Below are positions 1-8,256 of a DNA stretch of 34,381 bases, in pieces (position 1 is the stretch's first letter; each line of letters opens with the position of its first letter). This DNA is from an uncultured Actinomycetes bacterium (GTDB lineage: Bacteria; Actinomycetota; Acidimicrobiia; IMCC26256; PALSA-555), in NCBI GenBank assembly GCA_937927875.1, contig CALEYV010000046.1, positions 1 through 34,381 on the forward strand, in the 5' to 3' direction. The notes below the pieces were generated by a model. The model ran no database searches and was not told the origin of the DNA. It saw only the letters and a list, made by a program, of their open reading frames with translations. The position numbers and the translations under genes are program-made.

Positions 1-2
1 TG

Positions 3-83
3 TGTCGATGCACCGGCTACCAGGGCATCATCCGCGCCGTCGAGCGGGCCGCGGCGGCGCTGGCGGACGCGCCGCGGCCCTGA
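3..83 (+). CDS. (2Fe-2S)-binding small subunit of a CODH/xanthine dehydrogenase-type hydroxylase, C-terminal fragment
   Basis: Only the last 26 codons are in the window, reading in frame from base 3 to a TGA. The peptide begins CRCTGYQGIIRAV, which matches the second [2Fe-2S] cluster motif (C-R-C-T-G-Y) at the C-terminus of CoxS/CutS-type small subunits of molybdenum hydroxylases such as aerobic CO dehydrogenase. In that family this subunit passes electrons from the molybdenum subunit to the FAD subunit. The stop codon abuts the end of the convergent CoA-transferase gene with no spacer. The large and medium subunits would lie to the left, outside the window, so the substrate (CO, purine or other heterocycle) cannot be told. 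Confidence 0.75.
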   Translation, partial: CRCTGYQGIIRAVERAAAALADAPRP

Positions 84-1457
84 TCAGCGGGCGGCGCCGA
101 CGGTGAGCTCGCCGAGCACCGCCGCCGTCGATGCCCCGATCGGCTCGGCGCGTCGACCGGTCGGCGGCGGCATCGGGTCGCGGATCTCATGGCGCGCCGC
201 GCCGTGCGTCACCGCCCACCGCCCGTGGCCCGACGCCACCACCCGATGCTCCGGCGCCCACGCCGCCGGCTCGGCGACGAACGCGCCCGCTGCCGCCAGC
301 GAGACGTCGAGGAGGTAGCCGCCGCCGGCGGCCAGGGCGGCGGTTGTGGCCAGCGCGCCGACGAGGCCGGCGATGGGGTCGGCCACCGCGTCGCCGCAGA
401 ACACCGGCTCGCCGGCGTCGTCGCGGGCGACCAGACCGGCGCCGACGGCGACGTCGTCACCGAACCCGACCCGGTTCGAGTCCGGGTCGTCACGCCCGTA
501 GGCCGTGATCGACACCCACGTGCGGCCGGGACGAGCCGCGACGAGCGCCGCCGCGTCGATGCCGAGCTGGCGCAGTGCCCTCGGTCGCGACGCCTCGAGG
601 ACGACGTCCGCGTCGCTCAGCAGCTCCTGCAGGCGGGCCGCGCCGTCGCGCGTCGTGAAGTCCCACGCCGCGCTCTCGTGCCCCGCGTGCAGCCAGTCGA
701 AGAACTCGGGCGGCCCCCGCCGGGCGCCGTCGCGTCGCCGCGGCGTCTCCACCTTGATGACGCGCGCGCCCATCGACCCCAGGATCTGGGCGACCACCGG
801 CCCGGCCCACATCGCGGTGAGATCGACGACGAGGAGGGGTCGGCGGCCCGGCTGCGGCGGCCCGAGGCGATCGGCTCCCAGCCGGGCGCCGCGCGCGCCG
901 CCGAGCTCGGCGGCCGGGATGCTGAGCTCCTGGGCCGCCGACGCGAGGACCCCCGCGGGCCGGGTGGCCGCGTCGTCGGCCAGCGCCGCCCAGGGGTCGG
1001 TGATCGGACGGCCAACCAGGGCCGGCACCGCGTCGACGTCGTCGGCGCGGGGCAGGTTCACCGCCACCCATCCCGGGTCGGCCCGCAGCAGCCGGCACGA
1101 GCCGCCGACCGACCAGCGGCCGGCTCGGCGACTACCGAGGAGCGCGGCCCGCCCGAAGAGCGTGCGCGGCACGTCCACCTCCACGCGGCGCCCGAGCCGC
1201 GCCGTCGTCCGCGCGACCGCGGCGGCGACGGCCTCCAGGCGGCCGAGCACGGGGGCGGACGGTGCCAGCGGCCGGCCGTCGGGCCGCCCGGTCAGGGCCA
1301 TGCCGCCGGAGCCGGCCCAGGCCTCTAGCTCGCAGCACGGCGTCGACGGTTCGGCGGCCGCGCCGACCGCCGGCAGACCGGCCGCGCCGAGCAGCGAATC
1401 GACCTGCCGGCCGTAGGCGTCGGCGGGACGGTCGGCGCCGGGCCGCTCACCCTTCAT
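84..1457 (-). CDS. CaiB/BaiF family III CoA-transferase
   Basis: This 457-residue protein carries the family III CoA-transferase core: LLVVDLTAMWAGP near residue 208, GARVIKVETP near 230 (CoA-binding Rossmann entry), and ADPIAG near 359-364, whose Asp360 aligns with the Asp that forms the aspartyl-CoA anhydride in formyl-CoA transferase. The enzymes move CoA between carboxylic acids in catabolism. The order is unusual. The motif that normally opens the protein lies about 205 residues in. It is preceded by a region containing SGGMALTGRPDG and VAVNLPR, which I recall from actinobacterial relatives. The usual C-terminal half after the catalytic Asp is short. It starts with ATG and no clear ribosome site. 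It is convergent with the hydroxylase fragment and followed by a 54-base gap. The substrate is unknown. Confidence 0.8.
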   Translation of the reverse strand: MKGERPGADRPADAYGRQVDSLLGAAGLPAVGAAAEPSTPCCELEAWAGSGGMALTGRPDGRPLAPSAPVLGRLEAVAAAVARTTARLGRRVEVDVPRTLFGRAALLGSRRAGRWSVGGSCRLLRADPGWVAVNLPRADDVDAVPALVGRPITDPWAALADDAATRPAGVLASAAQELSIPAAELGGARGARLGADRLGPPQPGRRPLLVVDLTAMWAGPVVAQILGSMGARVIKVETPRRRDGARRGPPEFFDWLHAGHESAAWDFTTRDGAARLQELLSDADVVLEASRPRALRQLGIDAAALVAARPGRTWVSITAYGRDDPDSNRVGFGDDVAVGAGLVARDDAGEPVFCGDAVADPIAGLVGALATTAALAAGGGYLLDVSLAAAGAFVAEPAAWAPEHRVVASGHGRWAVTHGAARHEIRDPMPPPTGRRAEPIGASTAAVLGELTVGAAR

Positions 1458-1511
1458 CGCGTCGAGGGTAGGGGGTTCGTTCGCGCGAGCGCGCCGGCGC
1501 GGCGCGGGCCG

Positions 1512-3758
1512 TCAGTCGGAGAGCACCGGCTGGGGCGCCGGCGGCCGTGTCCCCGCCATCGCGACCACGGCCTCGTCGAGGAGGTCGTCGACGCGGTCCT
1601 CGGGGAGCGGGCGCGAGAAGCAGAACCCCTGGATCTGGTCGCAGCCCAGTTCCTCGAGCCGACGCAGCTGGTCGGTCCGCTCGACCCCCTCGGCGATCGT
1701 TACGAGCTGGAAGGTCCGGGCGAGCCGGAGGATCGCCTGCACCAGGGCGTCGGCCTCGGCGCCGGTCGTGACGCCGTCGATGAACGCCTTGTCGATCTTC
1801 AGCGTGTCGACCGGGAGGTTCTGGAGCGCGCTGAGCGACGAGTATCCGATGCCGAAGTCGTCGATGGCGAGCCGCACGCCGGTCGCCTTGAGGTCCTCGA
1901 GCATGGCGATGGCGCCGCCGTCGTCGTCGACGAGCACGCTCTCGGTGATCTCGAGCGTCAGCGCGGCGGGGTCGAGGCCACTGTCGGCGACGGCGCGGCA
2001 GACGTCGTCGACGAGGCCCGGGTCCGAGAGCTGCCTCGGCGACAGGTTCACGGCGATGGTGAGGCACAGCTCCGGGTGCGCCAGCTGCCACGCGCGCGCC
2101 TGCCGGCAGGCGGCGCCCAGCACCCAGCGCCCGATCGGGACGATGAGGCCGTTGTCCTCGGCGATGGGGATGAACTCGGCCGGCGGGATGAGGCCCCGGT
2201 TCGGGTGCTGCCAGCGCACGAGCGCCTCGAGCGCGACCACCCGCCCCGCCGTGAGCGACACGACGGGCTGGTAGTGGAGGACGAACTGGCTCTCCTCGAC
2301 CGCGGTGCGGAGGTCGCCCTCGAGCTGGAGCCGGGCGACCGCGGCCGTGCGCATCGCGGGCTCGAACAGCCGGTAGCAGCCCTTGCCGTGGTTCTTGGCG
2401 CTGTACATGGCGGCGTCGGCGTTGCGGAGCAGCGCGTCGGGGTCGGCACCCGCCTCGGCGAGGGCGATCCCGGCGCTGGCGTGGACGACCACCTGGGTGC
2501 CCGAGAGCGCGAACGGGTCGACGAGCGCGTCGATGACCCGCCCCGCGACGTCGCACGCCTCGTCGGCGCCGGTCAGGTCCTCGAAGAGCACCGCGAACTC
2601 GTCGCCGCCGAGCCGGGCCGCGGTGTCGCTCGGGCGCAGTACCGCCCGCAGCCGCTGCGCGACGGCGACCAGGAGCTCGTCGCCGGCGGTGTGGCCGAGG
2701 CTGTCGTTCACGGTCTTGAAGTTGTCGAGGTCGAGCAGCAGCACCGCGGGCGTCGTCTCGTCGCGTGCCCCGCGCGCGATGGCGTGCTCCACCCGGTCGC
2801 TGAACAGGGCCCGGTTGGCGAGGTTCGTGAGCGAGTCGTGGAAGGCCTGGTGCTGCAGCTCGGCCTGCAGGGAGTTGCGCTCGGTGACGTCCTGGATGGC
2901 CGCCAGCACGGCCGGTCGCCCCTCGAACACGAACTCGTGGCTGCGCACCTCGACGTCGATGACGCGCCCGTCCTTCAGCACGTGGCGCCAGTCACCCTGG
3001 ACGATGTCTCGACCGCCCCGGGATCGGTGGGCGAGGAACTCGGCCTTGTCGGATTCGGGCCGGAGATCGACGACCCGGTGGTCCAGGAACTCCAGCCGGC
3101 TGTAGCCGTAGTGGCGGATGGCGGCCTCGTTCACCTCGAGGAAGGCCAGCGTCTCGGCGTCGTAGACCCACATCGGCTGCGGGTTGGCGGCGAACAGCTG
3201 CCGGACGTCGGCCTCGCTCGCCTGGAGCTCGGCCGCGGCGCGCTGCTGCTCGTCGACCTTCGACGCCACCATCTGGGTGATGAACGCCACGCCGAAGAAC
3301 ATGAGCACCGCCAGGCCGTGCACCTCGGGCTGCCCGACGTAGCTGCTGGCCACGCCGCCGGCGATCGCGACCTGGCCGCCCGTCATGGCGAACGCGGTCC
3401 AGACCAGCGCCGGCTTCCAGACCCGGGGCCCGAAGTCCTCGATCTCGCGCGCGATCACGAACACGTACCCGATGGCCAGGACCCCGCCCCAGCCGATGGC
3501 GTAGATGACGACGCTCGTCGCCACGATCTGCACGCCGATGAACGCCCACAGCGCCGGCATGCTCCGGTTCGAGCCGAGCAGCCGCCGCGACCCCTCGGTC
3601 ACGACGGCGCCTCCAGCCAGGATCCCGAGCAGGATCGGGAGGGGCATGTCGCCGAGGACGCCGAAGCCGTCGAGGACGAAGAACGCGAGCACGGTCGCGC
3701 CGCTGGCGACCCAGATCGACGAGAACCCGGGGGCGAGCGCCGCAGCCACTCGACGCAT
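1512..3758 (-). CDS. Membrane PAS-GGDEF-EAL cyclic-di-GMP synthase/phosphodiesterase
   Basis: Numbered from the ATG at 3758 (748 aa), several hydrophobic segments span about residues 13-160, followed by a PAS domain (about 180-293), a GGDEF domain (302-466) and an EAL domain (480-730). The cyclase motif is exactly GGDEF (384-388). An RxxD product-inhibition site (RPSD) lies five residues before it. The phosphodiesterase domain keeps EAL (511-513), the Asp-Asp pair of DDFGIGYSS (633-634) and TIAEGVE, so both activities look intact. Such proteins tune cyclic-di-GMP and hence attachment or exopolysaccharide. The frame stays open to an ATG at 3935, but the added 59 residues are Arg/Pro-rich and would overlap the divergent transporter gene by 25 bases, so I chose 3758. 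Neither start has a strong ribosome site. Confidence 0.9.
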   Translation of the reverse strand: MRRVAAALAPGFSSIWVASGATVLAFFVLDGFGVLGDMPLPILLGILAGGAVVTEGSRRLLGSNRSMPALWAFIGVQIVATSVVIYAIGWGGVLAIGYVFVIAREIEDFGPRVWKPALVWTAFAMTGGQVAIAGGVASSYVGQPEVHGLAVLMFFGVAFITQMVASKVDEQQRAAAELQASEADVRQLFAANPQPMWVYDAETLAFLEVNEAAIRHYGYSRLEFLDHRVVDLRPESDKAEFLAHRSRGGRDIVQGDWRHVLKDGRVIDVEVRSHEFVFEGRPAVLAAIQDVTERNSLQAELQHQAFHDSLTNLANRALFSDRVEHAIARGARDETTPAVLLLDLDNFKTVNDSLGHTAGDELLVAVAQRLRAVLRPSDTAARLGGDEFAVLFEDLTGADEACDVAGRVIDALVDPFALSGTQVVVHASAGIALAEAGADPDALLRNADAAMYSAKNHGKGCYRLFEPAMRTAAVARLQLEGDLRTAVEESQFVLHYQPVVSLTAGRVVALEALVRWQHPNRGLIPPAEFIPIAEDNGLIVPIGRWVLGAACRQARAWQLAHPELCLTIAVNLSPRQLSDPGLVDDVCRAVADSGLDPAALTLEITESVLVDDDGGAIAMLEDLKATGVRLAIDDFGIGYSSLSALQNLPVDTLKIDKAFIDGVTTGAEADALVQAILRLARTFQLVTIAEGVERTDQLRRLEELGCDQIQGFCFSRPLPEDRVDDLLDEAVVAMAGTRPPAPQPVLSD

Positions 3759-3910
3759 GATCCGCCGGGTGGGCCGGCCCCCGCTCGCCACGGGGTGGCT
3801 ATCGGCAGTCTGGCGCCCCCGCTTGACCGCCGGCCGCTCGTGCTCGGCCGTCCCGGCCTGGGGCCGGGCCGAGCCTGTCCGGGCCGGAGCCCGATCGTTA
3901 GTGTCAGGCC

Positions 3911-4726
3911 GTGCCATCGGGGGGTGCGAGCACACCGACGCTCGCGGTTCGCAACGTCGAGGTCGTCTACGGCTCCGCCATCCACGTGCTGCGGGGCGTG
4001 AGCCTCGAGGTGCAGCCGGGGGGCATCGTGGCCCTGCTCGGCGCCAACGGGGCCGGCAAGACCACCCTGCTGCGGACGGTCTCGGGGCTGCTGCGCTTCC
4101 ACCGGGGCTCGATCACGAAGGGCAGCGTCGAGTTCCAAGGCGACGGGATCGACAGCCTCGACGCGGCGGCGATCGTCCGCCGGGGCATGGCGCAGGTGAT
4201 GGAGGGCCGGCGCATCTTCGCCGAGCTCAGCGTCGACGAGAACCTCCGGGCCGGCGCCTACAGCCGCCGCGACCGGGCCGGTGTGAAGGCGAGCTCCGAG
4301 CAGGTGCTCGAGCTCTTCCCGGTCCTCGCCCAGCGTCGCCGCTCGACCGCCGGCTACCTGTCGGGCGGCGAGCAGCAGATGCTGGCCATGGGCCGGGCCA
4401 TGATGGCGGCGCCCAAGCTGCTCGTGCTCGACGAGCCGTCACTCGGGCTGGCCCCGCTCATCGTCCAGCAGATCCGCGACCTCATCGTCGAGATCAACCG
4501 GACCGGGACCGACGTCCTGCTCGTCGAGCAGAACGCGACGATGGCGCTCTCGATCGCGCACCACGGCTACGTGCTCGAGAACGGTCTCATCGCCAAGGAC
4601 GGGCCGGGGCCGGCGCTGCTCGCCGACTCCGACATCCAGGAGTTCTACCTCGGGGTCGGCGAATCGGGCAGCCGGTCGTTCCGCGATCTCAAGACCTACC
4701 GGCGGCGGAAGCGGTGGAGCGCGTGA
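3911..4726 (+). CDS. livF: Branched-chain amino acid-type ABC transporter ATP-binding protein LivF
   Basis: This 271-residue ABC ATPase has Walker A GANGAGKTT (44-52), signature LSGGEQQ (150-156) and Walker B LLVLDEPSLGLAP (from 170). SLGLAP and the VLLVEQNA switch region are characteristic of LivF, one of two ATPases powering Liv-type import. The protein continues about 25 residues beyond the usual FYLG end, with a basic tail. It starts at GTG 3911, the only in-frame start near the expected N-terminus, with a poor ribosome site. It is the first gene of a six-gene operon and overlaps livG by four bases (GTGA). Its family usually handles branched-chain amino acids, but the embedded ligase suggests an organic acid here. 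Confidence 0.92.
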   Translation: MPSGGASTPTLAVRNVEVVYGSAIHVLRGVSLEVQPGGIVALLGANGAGKTTLLRTVSGLLRFHRGSITKGSVEFQGDGIDSLDAAAIVRRGMAQVMEGRRIFAELSVDENLRAGAYSRRDRAGVKASSEQVLELFPVLAQRRRSTAGYLSGGEQQMLAMGRAMMAAPKLLVLDEPSLGLAPLIVQQIRDLIVEINRTGTDVLLVEQNATMALSIAHHGYVLENGLIAKDGPGPALLADSDIQEFYLGVGESGSRSFRDLKTYRRRKRWSA

Positions 4727-5520
4727 GCGCCGACGCGGCGCCGCTGCTGCACGTCGAGCAGGTCACGCTGCGCTTCGGCGGCGTCAGCGCCCTGCAGGAC
4801 GTCACCTTCGACGTCATGCCCAACGAGCTGTTCGCCATCATCGGGCCGAACGGGGCCGGCAAGACGTCGATCTTCAACTGCCTGAACGCGGTGTACCGGC
4901 CCCAGGCCGGCAGCATCCGCTTCGACGGCGAGGAGATCATCGGCAAGCGACCGCCCGCGACCGCCGCCCTCGGGATCGCCCGCACATTCCAGAACCTCGG
5001 CCTGTTCGTGAACCTGAACGTGATCGACAACCTGATGCTCGGCCGCCACCACCTCATGAAGACCGGCTTCCTCGCCGGCGCGCTGTGGCTGGGCCGGGCC
5101 AAGCGGGAGGAGATCGCGAACCGGGAGCGGGTCGAGGAGATCATCGAGCTCATCGAGCTCGGCCCCTACCGCTACCAGCCGGTCGGCATGCTCCCGTACG
5201 GGATCCAGAAGCGGATCGAGCTCGGCCGGGCGCTGGCGATGGATCCCAAGCTGCTGCTGCTCGACGAGCCGGTGGCGGGCATGAACCTCGAGGAGACCGA
5301 GGACATGGCCCGCTACATCCTGCAGGTCCGAGACGAGTTCGAGCTCTCGATGATCCTCGTCGAGCACGACATGCGCCTCGTCATGGACATCGCCGACCGG
5401 GTGATGGCGCTCGACTTCGGCCAGCCCATCGCGACCGGGAAGCCGGAGCAGGTCCAGGCCGACCCGCGCGTCATCGAGGCCTACCTCGGCCAGCCCGACG
5501 AGGCGGCGGCGAGCCGGTGA
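4723..5520 (+). CDS. livG: Branched-chain amino acid-type ABC transporter ATP-binding protein LivG
   Basis: The protein has 265 residues from the GTG at 4723, which overlaps the livF stop in a GTGA. Walker A is GPNGAGKTS (41-49), and Walker B LLLLDEPVAGMN (177-188) with the VAGMN ending is typical of LivG. The signature is MLPYGIQKR (156-164), where LSYG is usual, a Ser-to-Pro change at a position that normally contacts ATP across the dimer. RTFQNLGLF marks the Q-loop region. A GTG at 4714 is an alternative start. The product pairs with LivF on the cytoplasmic side of LivHM. It overlaps the following ligase gene by four bases. Confidence 0.92.
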   Translation: MSADAAPLLHVEQVTLRFGGVSALQDVTFDVMPNELFAIIGPNGAGKTSIFNCLNAVYRPQAGSIRFDGEEIIGKRPPATAALGIARTFQNLGLFVNLNVIDNLMLGRHHLMKTGFLAGALWLGRAKREEIANRERVEEIIELIELGPYRYQPVGMLPYGIQKRIELGRALAMDPKLLLLDEPVAGMNLEETEDMARYILQVRDEFELSMILVEHDMRLVMDIADRVMALDFGQPIATGKPEQVQADPRVIEAYLGQPDEAAASR

Positions 5521-7337
5521 GCACCACCGTCGAGACCGCACCCGCGGTCGGCGCGGCCACCCTCGCGGCCCAGCTGCTCGCCCAGGCCGAGGCCCGGCCG
5601 CGCCAGCCCGCGCTGCGCGTGAAGCGGCTCGGCCGGTGGCGCGAGATCCCCTGGCGCGAGTACGCGACCCGGGTCGCCAACGTGGCGCTCGGGCTCCGCC
5701 AGCTCGGGATCGGGCCCGGCGACCGGGTGGCCGTGCTCAGCGACAACCGGCCCGAGTGGCTGTTCGCCGACCTCGGCATCCAGAGCGTCGGCGGCGTCAC
5801 CGTCGGCGTCTACCCGACCGAGCAGGAGGCCGGGGTCGCCGAGGTGCTGCGCGACTCAGCGGCCAAGGTCGTGTTCGTCGAGGGCGAGGAGCAGCTCGAC
5901 AAGACGATGGCCGTCCGGGGCGAGACGCCCGGCCTGCAGAAGATCGTCGTGCTCGACACCCGCGGCATCCGCTCGCTGCTCGACCCGATGACGATGAGCC
6001 TCGACGAGCTCGAGAACCTCGGCGAGCAGCCCACCCGAGACGTCGTCGACCTGTGGCGGGAGATGCTCGCCGAGCGTCGCGGCGGCGACGACGTGGCCAT
6101 CGTCGTCTACACGTCGGGCGTCGCCGGCTCCCCCCACGGCGTGACGCTCTCCCACGCCAACCTGCGGGCCGCGGCCGACATCCTGAGCGACTACTTCGGC
6201 GCCCGGCCCGACGACGAGGTCCTCTCCTACCTGCCGCTCTCCCACGTCGCCGAGCGGCTCGTCTCCGTCGTCGCCGCCGTGCACACCGGCTACATCGTGA
6301 ACTTCGGGGAGGGCGGCGAGTCGTTCCCGAACGACCTGCGGGAGGTGCAGCCCACCTTCTTCCTGGGCGTCCCCCGGGTCTGGGAGCGGCTCATGGGCTC
6401 GGTGCGGTTCCGCATGCAGAACGCCAGCTGGGTGAAGCGACGCGTGTACTCGCTCGGGGTGCGGGCCGGTGCCCGCATCGGCGAGGCTCGCCGCCGGGGC
6501 GACACCGGCGGCCGGGTCCAGGCCGCGCTCTGGTGGCTCCTCGTCTTCCGGGCGCTTCGCACGAAGCTCGGCCTGGCCCGCGTGCGAATCGCCCTGTCCG
6601 GCGCCGCGCCCATCGCCCCCGACGTCCTCGAGTACTGGTGGTCGCTCGGCGTCCCGGTCCGGGAGACCTACGGCCAGACCGAGGACACCGCCCTCGCGAC
6701 CGCCAACCCGCCCGGCGACGTCCGGCTCGGGACCGTCGGCACCGCGCTGCCGGGCGTCGAGGTGCGCATCGCCGACGACGGCGAGATCCTCGTCCGCAGC
6801 CCCGGCAACTTCGTCGGCTACCTCGGCGACGAGGCCGCCACCGCGGCGGCGCTGGCCGGGGGCTGGCTGCACACCGGCGACCTCGGCGAGCTCGACGCCG
6901 ACGGGTACCTGACCATCACCGGCCGCACCAAGGACGTCATCGTCACCGCGGGCGGGCTCAACGTGTCCCCGGCCAAGATCGAGAACCTGGCCAAGGTCTC
7001 GCCGTTCATCAGCGAGGTCATGGTCGTCGGGGACCGCCGCCCCTACCTCTGCGCCCTCGTCGGGGTCGAAGGCACCGCGGTCGCGGAGTGGGCCAAGCAG
7101 CAAGGGCTGCAGTTCACGACCGAGCGGGACCTGCTCGGCAAGCCCGAGGTCCGGCGGCTGCTCGAGAGCCAGATCGCCGACTGCAACGAGCGGCTGGCCG
7201 ACGCCGAGCAGCTGCAGCGCTTCGAGCTGCTGCCGGTCGACCTCGACGAGATCGGCGCGCTCACCGCCACCCAGAAGGTCCGGCGCCAGCAGGTCGTCGA
7301 CCAGTTCTCGGAGCTCATCGACGGGATGTACGCGTGA
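5517..7337 (+). CDS. AMP-forming acyl-CoA ligase embedded in the liv operon, with altered A3 motif
   Basis: This 606-residue member of the ANL family resembles long-chain fatty acyl-CoA synthetases (FAA1/FadD15 type). Such enzymes activate a carboxylate to acyl-AMP and then acyl-CoA. Conserved elements are YGQTE (385-389), TGD (453-455), GRTKD (469-473), the hinge region and the C-terminal catalytic Lys587 in TATQKVRR. The phosphate-binding A3 loop, normally YTSGTTGxPKG, reads YTSGVAGSPHG (198-208): both Thr and the Lys are replaced. The gene overlaps livG by four bases (GTGA) and lies 13 bases before livH, so it is translated as part of the transporter operon. That suggests it traps or activates the imported compound. 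The A3 change may lower or alter adenylation. Confidence 0.88.
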   Translation: MSTTVETAPAVGAATLAAQLLAQAEARPRQPALRVKRLGRWREIPWREYATRVANVALGLRQLGIGPGDRVAVLSDNRPEWLFADLGIQSVGGVTVGVYPTEQEAGVAEVLRDSAAKVVFVEGEEQLDKTMAVRGETPGLQKIVVLDTRGIRSLLDPMTMSLDELENLGEQPTRDVVDLWREMLAERRGGDDVAIVVYTSGVAGSPHGVTLSHANLRAAADILSDYFGARPDDEVLSYLPLSHVAERLVSVVAAVHTGYIVNFGEGGESFPNDLREVQPTFFLGVPRVWERLMGSVRFRMQNASWVKRRVYSLGVRAGARIGEARRRGDTGGRVQAALWWLLVFRALRTKLGLARVRIALSGAAPIAPDVLEYWWSLGVPVRETYGQTEDTALATANPPGDVRLGTVGTALPGVEVRIADDGEILVRSPGNFVGYLGDEAATAAALAGGWLHTGDLGELDADGYLTITGRTKDVIVTAGGLNVSPAKIENLAKVSPFISEVMVVGDRRPYLCALVGVEGTAVAEWAKQQGLQFTTERDLLGKPEVRRLLESQIADCNERLADAEQLQRFELLPVDLDEIGALTATQKVRRQQVVDQFSELIDGMYA

Positions 7338-7350
7338 CGGGAGGCCGACG

Positions 7351-8256
7351 GTGACGAAGTTCCTGAGCCTGCTCGGCGACGGGCTGGCCCTCGGCGCCGT
7401 GTACGCGCTCGTCGCGCTCGGCTTCGTGGTCATCTACCGGGCCACCCGGGTCATCAACTTCGCCCAGGGCGGCCTCGTGGTGTTCGGCGCCTTCCTCGTC
7501 TACCAGGGCGAGCACACCTGGGGGCTTGGGTTCTGGGTCAGCGTGGTGTTCGCCATGGCGTGCTGCGCCGCCATCGGCGCCGCCTTCGAGGCGCTGGTGC
7601 TGCGGCGCATGATCGGCCAGCCGATCTTCGCCATCATCCTCATCACCATCGGGCTGTTCCTGCTCGTCGAGCCGGTCACGACCACGGTGTGGCACAACCC
7701 GCCCGGTGGCATCGCCACGCCGTGGAAGCTCCACACCGTCAAGCTCGGCGACGTCCGGCTCCTCCAGGTGAACATCGCCACCGTCGTGCTCGGCGCGGTC
7801 GTCCTCGGCGCCTTCTTCCTCCTCTTCCGGTACACACGGGTCGGGCTGGCGATGCGGGCCACCGCGGTGGACCAGGAGGCGGCGCTGGCCCAGGGCATCA
7901 GCGTCCGGCAGATCTTCGCCCTCTCGTGGGCCATCGCCGGCGCGGTGGCGGTCGTCGGCGGGATGATGCTCGCCGGGGGCGCCGGGCCCGCGCCCGGCCT
8001 CAGCGTCAGCCTCAGCCTCATCGCGCTGCGCGCCTTCCCGGCCATCATCCTCGGCGGCCTCGACTCGCCGGGCGGGGCCGTGATCGGCGGCCTCGTCATC
8101 GGCGTCGCCCAGGTGATGACGGGCGGCTACGTCCCGGCCGAGGTTCCCGCCCTCGGCGCCCAGTTCGCGGACGTCGTGCCGTACGTCATCATGTTCCTGG
8201 TCCTGCTCGTCCGGCCCTACGGCCTGTTCGGCACGGCCGAGGTGGAACGGGTCTGA
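7351..8256 (+). CDS. livH: Branched-chain amino acid-type ABC transporter permease LivH
   Basis: This 301-residue polytopic membrane protein begins LGDGLALGAVYALVALGFV and contains RATRVINFAQGG near residue 30, both hallmarks of LivH permeases. A cytoplasmic coupling loop, GLAMRATAVDQEAALAQGIS, lies near residue 170, and the C-terminal helices include PAIILGGLDSPGGA. It forms the transmembrane channel with LivM. The GTG start at 7351 follows a good ribosome site (GGGAGG, 7340-7344 region) at six bases. The stop shares one base with the livM start (TGATG). Confidence 0.93.
   Translation: MTKFLSLLGDGLALGAVYALVALGFVVIYRATRVINFAQGGLVVFGAFLVYQGEHTWGLGFWVSVVFAMACCAAIGAAFEALVLRRMIGQPIFAIILITIGLFLLVEPVTTTVWHNPPGGIATPWKLHTVKLGDVRLLQVNIATVVLGAVVLGAFFLLFRYTRVGLAMRATAVDQEAALAQGISVRQIFALSWAIAGAVAVVGGMMLAGGAGPAPGLSVSLSLIALRAFPAIILGGLDSPGGAVIGGLVIGVAQVMTGGYVPAEVPALGAQFADVVPYVIMFLVLLVRPYGLFGTAEVERV

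Noticed and set aside
2076..4001. 641-codon open frame opposite the GGDEF-EAL gene
   Set aside because: It is antisense to an enzyme with intact cyclase and phosphodiesterase motifs, its product is a low-complexity Arg/Gly/Glu mixture, and long antisense frames are expected at this GC content.
3505..4722. N-terminal extension of the livG frame back to 3505
   Set aside because: The frame is open by chance through livF in another phase; LivG homology starts just after GTG 4723, which forms a typical four-base overlap.
5856..7433. 525-codon open frame opposite the operon ligase
   Set aside because: No recognisable motif, biased composition, and the sense strand carries a complete ANL enzyme.
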